Shown here piece by piece: positions 15,885 to 22,946 of a stretch of 32,040 nt of DNA (position 1 is the stretch's first letter; the number at the start of each line of letters is the position of its first letter). This stretch comes from Deltaproteobacteria bacterium (lineage in GTDB: Bacteria; Desulfobacterota; Desulfobacteria; Desulfobacterales; Desulfatirhabdiaceae). Under the pieces are notes generated by a model. The model was not told the origin of the DNA. It did not search any database and was given only the letters and a program-made list of their open reading frames with translations. The position numbers and the translations under genes were made by a program. The stretch is from assembly GCA_016219185.1 (NCBI GenBank), contig JACRBZ010000016.1:1-32040 (forward strand). Direction: 5' to 3'.

Positions 15885-17060
15885 TTGGAACAAACAGAGG
15901 TATTGCACGAATTGCATCGTCGAGCGCTCTGGACAGGGGGATGGCATATACTTGGCCTGCTCACCATCAGCGCATGTCTTCTCAGAACGTGGCCTGCCGA
16001 AGTCGTCCTCCAGTGGCTCCTCCAGGCCTTCGTGGTCTTAAGCTACGTTCATTTTCAATTATTCTCAAACCTTGGCCAAAACCATCCACCGACAACCCGG
16101 GAGCTTCGTCCATCGCTGGGCGTGGCCAATGGGATTACGCTGGCCAGAGGGTTGGGCGCAAGCTGCCTGGCCGGTTTTTTTATGCTTCCCAGTAAGTCGC
16201 TTTTGAGCGGCGCTTCCTGGATTCAATGGACCCCGGGCCTGCTATATCTTAGCATCGGGTGCGCGGATTTCGTGGACGGGTTCTGGGCGCGCCATACCCT
16301 GACCGAATCGGTGCTGGGTCAACGCCTGGATGTGGAAATCGATGCGATGGGGCTTCTGGCCGCTTCCGCGCTAGCCGTCCGGATGAATCGCCTGCCCCTG
16401 TTCTACCTCATGGTGGGCGCAAGCTATTATCTCTACAAGCTCGGCATCCGGTATCGTTACAAACGCGGAAGAATTGTCCTTCCGCTAAAAGACCGCATCC
16501 AGGCCCGCATCGCGGCCGGTTTGAACATGGGTTTTGTGGGAGTGGCCCTCTTGCCCGTATTTGCGGAGAAAGTATTGAGCCCTGCCGCATGTTTTTTCGC
16601 CATGCCCCTGATAGCCGGCTTTGCATGGGATTGGCTGGTGGTCAGCGCGCGGTTGACGGATGACGCCGCGCATCGCATGCAAAAGATCCTCGATCTTGCT
16701 GTCGGTATCGCGCCGCTACTTGTCCGGTTGGCCCTGCTGGTGTGGGGTCCGGCCGTTACCTGGACGATTTATAAATCATTGCCGGCCGCCACGGCGCTTG
16801 CCGTGCTCTGCCTGTGGACCATGATGGTGCTGGGATGGCTGGGTCGCACCGCCGCCCTCATCGCCGCCTGCTGGCTGACCCATGCGGCGTCCCCGGGCAA
16901 TGCGCCGCAGGTTCTCATCCTTGCTTTGAGCGCCTCTCTCGTGCTGCTCATATTGGGCTCCGGCCTTTGGTCGTGGTGGAAACCCGAGGACGTCCTTCTA
17001 TCCCGCAAAGCCGGAAGTATTCCCTGCACCCGCCGGTCCGGGCCGATCTCTACGAAATGA
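15885..17060 (+). CDS. CDP-alcohol phosphatidyltransferase family membrane protein
   Basis: A 391-residue integral membrane enzyme that should displace CMP from a CDP-activated lipid or alcohol. The full catalytic signature is present: D128-FV-D131-G132-FW-A135-R136, eight residues, G145-xxx-D149-xxx-D153. Hydrophobic helices flank it (about 20-36, 40-60, 82-105, 112-128, 155-185) and continue in an extra C-terminal half with five or so more, making the protein about twice the family minimum. The start is a TTG at 15885 with a weak ribosome site. Near the end (after about residue 370) the adjacent frame reads RKYSLHPPVRADLYEMIREH and stops at 17086, three bases before the next gene; that fits an operon better and may be the true C-terminus after a one-base slip. 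It is the first gene of the seven-gene operon. The alcohol acceptor is unknown. Confidence 0.86.
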   Translation: MEQTEVLHELHRRALWTGGWHILGLLTISACLLRTWPAEVVLQWLLQAFVVLSYVHFQLFSNLGQNHPPTTRELRPSLGVANGITLARGLGASCLAGFFMLPSKSLLSGASWIQWTPGLLYLSIGCADFVDGFWARHTLTESVLGQRLDVEIDAMGLLAASALAVRMNRLPLFYLMVGASYYLYKLGIRYRYKRGRIVLPLKDRIQARIAAGLNMGFVGVALLPVFAEKVLSPAACFFAMPLIAGFAWDWLVVSARLTDDAAHRMQKILDLAVGIAPLLVRLALLVWGPAVTWTIYKSLPAATALAVLCLWTMMVLGWLGRTAALIAACWLTHAASPGNAPQVLILALSASLVLLILGSGLWSWWKPEDVLLSRKAGSIPCTRRSGPISTK

Positions 17061-17089
17061 TCAGAGAACACACAACACAAGGCTAAACC

Positions 17090-17827
17090 ATGGAACAACC
17101 TCCCGGGATTCGAAGCATCGAGGATCTGCAACAGGGTTTGCAGCACGTCAAATCCGGCTGCCGGCCGACGGCAAGACCCTTTATCCTGATCAGTTACGCC
17201 CAAAGCCTTGACGGCAGCATCGCTACCCTGGATCGCCGGCCGCTCAAAATCAGCGGATCGGCATCCCTGATGCTCACCCATCGACTGAGATCGCTCTTTG
17301 ATGCCATTCTCGTCGGCATCGATACGGTGGTGGCCGATAATCCCCTGCTGACCGTACGACTGGTCCCGGGCGTGAATCCCCAGCCGGTGGTGTTGGATAC
17401 CCACCTTCGCATCCCTCTGGAAAGCCGCCTGCTTGAACGGTCGGACCGCCGATCCTGGCTGGCGGGCGTAAAAGACGACGCCTCTGCCCGCACGGACGCC
17501 GTCAGCCGTGCCGGTGCGGAAATTCTGCCCTGTCGTTTGAACGACCAGGGTCAGATCGATATCCGCCACCTCATGGGCCTGCTTTTTGAGCGCGGGATCC
17601 GCAGCCTGATGGTGGAAGGGGGCGCCAGGGTGATCAGCAGCTTCATCCGCGCCGAACTTGCGGATCTTTTCATCATCACCATTTCTCCCACATTGATCGG
17701 CGGGCTGCGGGTCATTCAGGGACAAAACGGCTGCCCGCCTTCCAGACTGACACTGACGCAAATTCACTATGAAGATCTGGAAAACGATTTGATCCTGTGG
17801 GCCGAGCCGGCCTGGAATCGGCCATGA
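17090..17827 (+). CDS. Stand-alone RibD C-terminal-type pyrimidine reductase
   Basis: A 245-residue enzyme with the dihydrofolate-reductase-like fold of the RibD C-terminal domain, which in riboflavin synthesis uses NADPH to reduce the ribosyl side chain of an aminopyrimidine phosphate. Visible motifs are ISYAQSLDGSIA (D41), DAILVGIDTVVADNPLLTVR (residues 71-90), a GIRSLMVEGGARVISSFI stretch near 170-190 and ISPTLIGG. The N-terminal deaminase domain of bifunctional RibD, with its HxE and PCxxC zinc site, is absent, so this is a dedicated reductase rather than the housekeeping enzyme. It overlaps the next gene by 4 bases (ATGA). Sitting next to a PTPS-fold enzyme and a dehydrogenase, it may make a reduced pyrimidine or pteridine intermediate. 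Confidence 0.88.
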   Translation: MEQPPGIRSIEDLQQGLQHVKSGCRPTARPFILISYAQSLDGSIATLDRRPLKISGSASLMLTHRLRSLFDAILVGIDTVVADNPLLTVRLVPGVNPQPVVLDTHLRIPLESRLLERSDRRSWLAGVKDDASARTDAVSRAGAEILPCRLNDQGQIDIRHLMGLLFERGIRSLMVEGGARVISSFIRAELADLFIITISPTLIGGLRVIQGQNGCPPSRLTLTQIHYEDLENDLILWAEPAWNRP

Positions 17828-18858
17828 AAAAACTGAGCCTTTACTTCAAGAAGCCGCTGGTGATGGAACTGAGAGAGCAGCCCGTACCGGAACCCGCTTC
17901 CGGTCAGGTGCTCGTGGCCACCCGGCTTTCTGCCATCAGCGCCGGTACGGAGCTGCTGATTTTCAAGGGGCTTTTCCCGGAGCACATGGCCGTGGACGCC
18001 ACCATCGCCTCGCTATCCGGACCTTTCCACTACCCGCTGGCCTACGGGTACAATTGCGTGGGCCATATCGTTGCCACCGGAGCCCGTGTCGATCCCGGCT
18101 GGATCGGCCGGCAGGTGTTTGCCTTCCATCCCCATGAAAGCCATTTTACAGCAGCACCGGAAGACCTTCTGGCCATACCCCAGGAAGTGTCGATGGAAGA
18201 TGCCGTGTTTCTGGCCGGAATGGAAACCGCAGTCAACCTGGTGATGGATGGACGGCCCCTCATCGGTGAACACGTGATGGTTTTCGGCCTCGGGATCATC
18301 GGCTTACTGACCCTGGCCCTGCTGACCCGCTATCCGCTGGCGCACCTTTCGGGCGTGGATCGTCTGGCACTGAGGCGAAAGACCGCCCTTGCGCTCGGCG
18401 CCGACAGGGTCCTTGACGGGACGGATCAGGACGGAAAAGCCGCGCTTGCAACCGCCACGGCCGATTCCCACGACGATGGCAAAGCGGATTTGATTTTCGA
18501 ACTGACCGGTAATCCGGGAGCGCTTAACGGCGCACTCTCCTGGTCGGGCTTTGATACGCGCATCGTGATCGGTTCCTGGTACGGCGGCAAATCGGCAGCC
18601 ATCGATCTGGGCGGACGCTTTCATCGTGATCGGGTGAGGATCGCATCCAGTCAGGTGAGCACCATCGCCCCGCATCTGGCCGGAAGGTGGTCGCATGTCC
18701 GCCGACTCCGGACAGCCTGGAGCATGATAGAAGCCATCCGGCCGTCGGCCCTGATCACCCATCGCTTCGACATCACCCGGGCGCAAAGCGCTTACGATCT
18801 TCTGGCCGAAGCCTCTCCGGATGTGCTGCAAGCCGTATTGGTTTATCCCCACACATAA
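17824..18858 (+). CDS. MDR-superfamily dehydrogenase lacking zinc ligands
   Basis: A 344-residue medium-chain dehydrogenase/reductase. The catalytic GroES-like half is followed by a Rossmann domain with VMVFGLGIIG (a GxGxxG loop) and the SGVDRLALRRKTALALGAD segment, so it binds NAD(P). Compared with zinc alcohol dehydrogenases, the Cys of CG(I/V)CGTD is replaced (SAISAGTE) and the GHE motif reads GYN (YGYNCVG); the four-Cys structural zinc lobe is also absent. This puts it with non-zinc or BchC-like MDR enzymes, although databases would label it zinc-binding ADH. The start at 17824 (MKKLSLYFKKP) is chosen because it overlaps the reductase stop as ATGA; the longer frame from 17797 only extends into that gene. 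It likely oxidises or reduces a polyol-type side chain on the pathway intermediate, which is inference. Confidence 0.87.
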   Translation: MKKLSLYFKKPLVMELREQPVPEPASGQVLVATRLSAISAGTELLIFKGLFPEHMAVDATIASLSGPFHYPLAYGYNCVGHIVATGARVDPGWIGRQVFAFHPHESHFTAAPEDLLAIPQEVSMEDAVFLAGMETAVNLVMDGRPLIGEHVMVFGLGIIGLLTLALLTRYPLAHLSGVDRLALRRKTALALGADRVLDGTDQDGKAALATATADSHDDGKADLIFELTGNPGALNGALSWSGFDTRIVIGSWYGGKSAAIDLGGRFHRDRVRIASSQVSTIAPHLAGRWSHVRRLRTAWSMIEAIRPSALITHRFDITRAQSAYDLLAEASPDVLQAVLVYPHT

Positions 18859-18868
18859 GGAAACCGTC

Positions 18869-19255
18869 ATGTATTCCCTCTGCCTTCAAAAAAACTTCAT
18901 CGCGCGCCACTTTTTGTTCGGCGGCGACTGGGGAAATGAAAATGAGCCACACGCGCACCCCTACCGGGTCGAAATCCGGTTGTCCGCCGAAGATCTCGAT
19001 GCCCACGGCTATCTGGCCGACCTTGCGGAACTGGATCCCATTCTGGATGCCTGCGTCGAACATTACAGGGATCGGCTTCTCAATGAGTTGCCCGAATTCT
19101 ATCTGACAAACCCGAGCATAGAGCATCTGGCAAAGCGTTTTTACGATCGTTTCCTGAAGCGGCTGGGCCCTCACCGCTTCAGCCGCGTGGAAATCCGCAT
19201 CTGGGAAAACGAAATGGCCTGGGCATCCTATCGGGAGGCCTTCCCGTGCACATAG
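18869..19255 (+). CDS. PTPS/QueD-fold protein with Glu in place of the catalytic Cys
   Basis: A 128-residue member of the 6-pyruvoyl-tetrahydropterin synthase / 6-carboxytetrahydropterin synthase fold, which acts on dihydroneopterin triphosphate in folate, biopterin or queuosine routes. The zinc ligands are H14 (in IARHFLFG), H28 and H30 (EPHAHPY). In QueD the residue four before the HxH is the nucleophilic Cys (CxxxHGH); here it is E24, with E26 also near. The helix NPSIEHLAKRFYDRF and the closing WENEMAWASY with its Glu are conserved. A Cys-to-Glu swap is known in PTPS-III enzymes, which cleave the side chain to give 6-hydroxymethyl dihydropterin, so chemistry other than QueD is expected. 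The start at 18869 has AAGGAAA before it. It overlaps the next gene by 10 bases. Confidence 0.85.
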   Translation: MYSLCLQKNFIARHFLFGGDWGNENEPHAHPYRVEIRLSAEDLDAHGYLADLAELDPILDACVEHYRDRLLNELPEFYLTNPSIEHLAKRFYDRFLKRLGPHRFSRVEIRIWENEMAWASYREAFPCT

Positions 19256-20340
19256 GGTTTATGATATACGGGTCCATCGATACGCTGACCGGCGGTTATC
19301 TCTACGATAAAAAGCTTTTGGATTATTTAACGGACAGCGGTCACCATGTTGAGGTTATCTCGCTGCCCTTGCGCCGCTACCCGCTAAGGCCGGCCGATAA
19401 TTTTACCGGCGCGCTGCCTGGCCACATGACCCGCGCAAGCTACGATATCCTTCTCCAGGATGAATTGTGCCACCCTTCCCTCTTCCTGTTGAACCGCCGC
19501 CTGCACCAAAGGACATCCGTGCCCGTTGTCTCCGTGGTTCATCACCTGCTTTGCAATGAGCCGCGCTCAAGGGTGCTTAATGCCCTGCTGGCCTTGCCTG
19601 AAACGCATTATCTCGATTCGGCGGATGGCTTTGTCTTCAACTCCCGGACCACCCAATGCGCTGTTTTTCACCTGAGTCCGGCACCAAGGCCATTTGTTGT
19701 GGCACCGCCCGGCAGCGACCGTTTCAGGGGCCGCATCACTTCGGCCGAGATCGCGGCGCGAGCCCCGGGACCCGGACCGCTGCGGCTGCTCTTTGTGGGC
19801 CAGATCATCGAGCGCAAGGGGCTGCTGCCCCTGATCGCGGCGCTGACTGGCGTGCCACGGGATCAATGGAGCCTGGAAGTGGTGGGAAATACGACGATCG
19901 CGCCGGATTATTTCCGGCGGGTGCGCCAGGCGCTCGACACGCATGGACTGGCCTCCATCGTCCGGTTCCCGGGTTCCCTGGACACGGATGCGCTGGCCCG
20001 AAAATTCGCCGAAAGCCACCTGCTGTGCATGCCCTTTGCCTATGAAGGCTTCGGCATGGTGACACTGGAAGCCCTCAACTTCGGTTTACCGGTGCTGGGC
20101 GCTAACGCCGGGGCAACCCCCGAACTGATCCGGGACGGCGATAACGGACTCCTGTTCAACCGGAACGATCTTTCCGGCGTGGCAACGGCGGTGCAGAAGC
20201 TTCATGCGGACCGCTCCCGCTTGCTTCGCATGAGCGCTGCTGCTCTTGAATCGGCCGGAACCCATCCCGTCTGGCAGGAATCGATGCAGGGGATCGAAGA
20301 ATTTCTGATAAACTTTCATGCGTTGATGCGTCGCCGATGA
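19246..20340 (+). CDS. GT4-family glycosyltransferase
   Basis: A 364-residue GT-B fold retaining glycosyltransferase. The N-terminal domain begins with the strand HIGFMIYGSIDTLTGGYLYD and holds a SVVHHLL motif; the C-terminal donor-binding domain begins with LRLLFVGQIIERKGLLPLI. The EX7E motif is AYEGFGMVTLEAL (E267 and E275), followed by GLPVLGANAGATPELIRDG, both standard for nucleotide-sugar donors. A GTG start at 19246 is preferred over the ATG at 19261 because it supplies the first beta strand and overlaps the PTPS gene in the coupled way used across this operon. The sugar and acceptor are unknown; from its neighbours the acceptor may be a pterin-like molecule or a lipid head group. Such pterin glycosyltransferases are known in cyanobacteria. 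Confidence 0.9.
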   Translation: MHIGFMIYGSIDTLTGGYLYDKKLLDYLTDSGHHVEVISLPLRRYPLRPADNFTGALPGHMTRASYDILLQDELCHPSLFLLNRRLHQRTSVPVVSVVHHLLCNEPRSRVLNALLALPETHYLDSADGFVFNSRTTQCAVFHLSPAPRPFVVAPPGSDRFRGRITSAEIAARAPGPGPLRLLFVGQIIERKGLLPLIAALTGVPRDQWSLEVVGNTTIAPDYFRRVRQALDTHGLASIVRFPGSLDTDALARKFAESHLLCMPFAYEGFGMVTLEALNFGLPVLGANAGATPELIRDGDNGLLFNRNDLSGVATAVQKLHADRSRLLRMSAAALESAGTHPVWQESMQGIEEFLINFHALMRRR

Positions 20341-21299
20341 TCCCGTCCGACACCTACATTTCCTATCTGGCAGCCAAGAAGAGCGTGGATGACCGCGCGT
20401 TGAACCGTTACGTATGGCAGAAACTCAAGGCCGGCCTGCGGCCTTCGACGCCACGCGAACCGCTCCGGGTGATCGAGTTCGGGGCCGGAATCGGCACGAT
20501 GTTCGAAAGGGTGGTGGAATGGGGCCTGGCCCCCCATATGCACTATACCCTGGTGGAACAAAACCCCGACTACCTCGACGGGTTCAGGTCCCGCAGCGTT
20601 CCGGAGCAATTCGGACGTTCCCATACGCCGCATGAGCGGATATCCGACAAAGCCGCGGCAGTCGAAACTCACGGTAGCCCTGCCGTCGAGACCCTCTGCG
20701 CGGACCTCTACGACGTCATCGCCGAGCCCGGGCAACAAGGGCAGTGGGACCTGATCATCGCCCATGCGGTAATGGATCTGGTAGAGGCCGCAGAGGTGCT
20801 GGCCGGCTTTGCAAGGTTGGTGAAACCCGGCGGACTTTTATACCTTTCCCTGATTTATGACGGCTGCACCGAATTTCTGCCTTCGGAAGATCCGGATTTC
20901 GAACAGGCGCTTTTATGTCGTTATCATCTGAGTATGGACAGGCGGGCAACTCGGCACGGTCATACGGGAACCAGCCGCGCCGCAAGAGCCATGTTCAGCC
21001 GATTGGCAGCGCTCAATCTGCCCATCCTTGCCGCGGGCGGCTCGGATTGGCTCGTTTACCCGCGGGCAGGACGCTATCCTGCCGACGAGGCATTTTTTTT
21101 GGATACGATCATCGACACCATCGACCGGCAACTGCAACAGGATCCGGCCGTGGACCCGGATCGGCTCGCTGCCTGGGCTTCCCGTAAACATAACCGGGTA
21201 AAGGCAGGAGAGTTGATTTTCATGGCACGGAATATGGATTTTCTGGCTCGCGGGCCGGCGCTGCAGCAGCAGGCCGTAACCCCGCATCAGCCCATTTGA
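20337..21299 (+). CDS. Class I SAM-dependent methyltransferase
   Basis: A 320-residue Rossmann-fold methyltransferase. Motif I, VIEFGAGIGTM (residues 45-55), binds S-adenosylmethionine; the acidic residue at the end of strand 2 lies in YTLVEQNPDYL. The post-I region carries WDLIIAHAVMDLV, and the KPGGLLYLSLIYDG strand follows the core. The C-terminal 100 residues (from about RRATRHGHTG) are a family-specific extension with a DWLVYPRAG segment. It overlaps the glycosyltransferase stop by 4 bases (ATGA). It probably methylates the product of the upstream enzymes; the fold alone does not show whether O, N or C is the acceptor atom. Confidence 0.86.
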   Translation: MIPSDTYISYLAAKKSVDDRALNRYVWQKLKAGLRPSTPREPLRVIEFGAGIGTMFERVVEWGLAPHMHYTLVEQNPDYLDGFRSRSVPEQFGRSHTPHERISDKAAAVETHGSPAVETLCADLYDVIAEPGQQGQWDLIIAHAVMDLVEAAEVLAGFARLVKPGGLLYLSLIYDGCTEFLPSEDPDFEQALLCRYHLSMDRRATRHGHTGTSRAARAMFSRLAALNLPILAAGGSDWLVYPRAGRYPADEAFFLDTIIDTIDRQLQQDPAVDPDRLAAWASRKHNRVKAGELIFMARNMDFLARGPALQQQAVTPHQPI

Positions 21300-21310
21300 T
21301 ATGAGACGCC

Positions 21311-22939
21311 ATGCACCTTACCGGCCGTCATAACTTAAAACTTGCAGTCCAACTGATCCTGGCATGGCTCTTTTTGAACCTGCTGATCAACATGGATTAT
21401 CCGGCGCCGTCATTCCCGTCTCCGGAGCTTTTGAAGCCATCTCTTGAAGTTTGGGCACTGCTGCTGGCCTTAAGCATCCTATCTGTTTTCAAGGCCGCCG
21501 ATTCAGTCTGGATCTATGTTCCGATGATCCTGGCAGTGGTGTTCCTGCGTCTGTTTCGACTGGGCGACACCTTGATGCCCGCTTATTTTTCCAGACCCTT
21601 TAACCTCTACATCGATTCGGGATACGTGCCGGACCTGATCCATCTGCTCTATCATTCCCAATCCTTGCCCAGGCTGATGTTCTATGTACTGGCTGCCGCA
21701 ATGCTCCTTAGCGCCTTGCTATGGGGAATCCATAAATCTTTAAGGCTTGCCCTGCGGGCCTTTTCGGCTCAGCGCCTCCGGCGGCTCTTCTGGGGGCTTA
21801 CGGCGCTTCAGGCAGCGTGGGTCGGCCTCTACCTTTACGGAATCGCTCCATTCGGCGCGAACTTTCCGGCCGCGACCTGCTCCCCCCGTCTGATGGAGGA
21901 GGCAATCTTCATCCTCAAAATCGGCGAAATCAAACGCGAGGGACTTGCCGCAGTTCAAATGGCCGGCTCCCGAATCCAGCCTTTCACGGCGCCGCTGGCC
22001 GGGCTGGGGAAAAGCGATGTCTACCTCATCTTCATCGAGTCATACGGAGAGACCCTTTTTGCCGATACCGCTCATGCAAGGGAATTTGCGCCAACCATCC
22101 GGGCATTTGAGACCGCGCTGACCCGATCCGGCTTCACCGCGTGTTCCCGCTTTCTCCAGTCGCCCACCTTCGGCGGCGCGTCGTGGCTGGGCTTTGGAAC
22201 CCTGGAAAGCGGCCAGTGGCTCCCCGACCAGCTCCGATACAATTTCCTGCTTAACAGCAGGGTTGCGCCTCTGGCCGAATATTTCAACCGGGCCGGCTAT
22301 CGCACCATATCCGTGATGCCGGGCACCACCATGCCCTGGCCCGAAGGAAAGTATTTCGAATACACCCGGACCTATTACGCCAAGGATCTGGAGTATCGGG
22401 GACCGCCCTTTGCCTGGTCGCCCATGCCGGATCAATACACGCTCCATTTTATTTACACACGGGAGATCGCCCAACGCCGGGAACCGCTCTTCATCCGTTA
22501 CATGCTCACCAGCAGTCATGCGCCGTTCAATACACAGCCCCCATACGTGCAAAACTGGGATGAGATCGGCCACGGAGAGATCTACCAACGCATCCGGCCC
22601 GTCACCTTCTCCTCTGACTGGCCGGACCTGAAGGAGGGGGGGCGGGCCTACGAAACGGCGATTTGCTATGATTTCACCGTCCTGCAAGACTATCTTTGCA
22701 GCTTTGTCAAGGACGGGGCACTCATCATCATTCTGGGCGATCACCAGCCCGTGGTGCAAATCACGGGACCGGGAGCATCCAGGCTGGTGCCAATACACGT
22801 GATCAGCCGCAACCCTGCCCTCATCGATCCCTTTATCCGAATGGGCTATGCCCCCGGCATGATCCCCAGCCATGCCCCTTCCGTAAAAGGCATGGATGAT
22901 TTTCTGGCCGATTTTCTCACTGCCTTCAGCACCCCATGA
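21311..22939 (+). CDS. LtaS/sulfatase-like membrane phospho-transferase
   Basis: A 542-residue protein of the alkaline-phosphatase superfamily with an N-terminal membrane domain (helices about 11-27, 47-60, 67-85, 118-138, 160-180) and a C-terminal catalytic domain facing the periplasm. The catalytic domain has metal ligands at FIESYGETLF (E243), the nucleophile region SPTFGGASWLG (T286, as in lipoteichoic acid synthase) and LGDHQP (D477, H478). In its family such enzymes move phosphoglycerol or phosphoethanolamine from a phospholipid to an envelope acceptor. Being last in an operon that starts with a CDP-alcohol phosphatidyltransferase suggests one enzyme makes a phospholipid and this one uses it. 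It ends 7 bases before the convergent glpD stop, with no terminator hairpin between. Confidence 0.85.
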   Translation: MHLTGRHNLKLAVQLILAWLFLNLLINMDYPAPSFPSPELLKPSLEVWALLLALSILSVFKAADSVWIYVPMILAVVFLRLFRLGDTLMPAYFSRPFNLYIDSGYVPDLIHLLYHSQSLPRLMFYVLAAAMLLSALLWGIHKSLRLALRAFSAQRLRRLFWGLTALQAAWVGLYLYGIAPFGANFPAATCSPRLMEEAIFILKIGEIKREGLAAVQMAGSRIQPFTAPLAGLGKSDVYLIFIESYGETLFADTAHAREFAPTIRAFETALTRSGFTACSRFLQSPTFGGASWLGFGTLESGQWLPDQLRYNFLLNSRVAPLAEYFNRAGYRTISVMPGTTMPWPEGKYFEYTRTYYAKDLEYRGPPFAWSPMPDQYTLHFIYTREIAQRREPLFIRYMLTSSHAPFNTQPPYVQNWDEIGHGEIYQRIRPVTFSSDWPDLKEGGRAYETAICYDFTVLQDYLCSFVKDGALIIILGDHQPVVQITGPGASRLVPIHVISRNPALIDPFIRMGYAPGMIPSHAPSVKGMDDFLADFLTAFSTP

Positions 22940-22946
22940 ACTCGCA

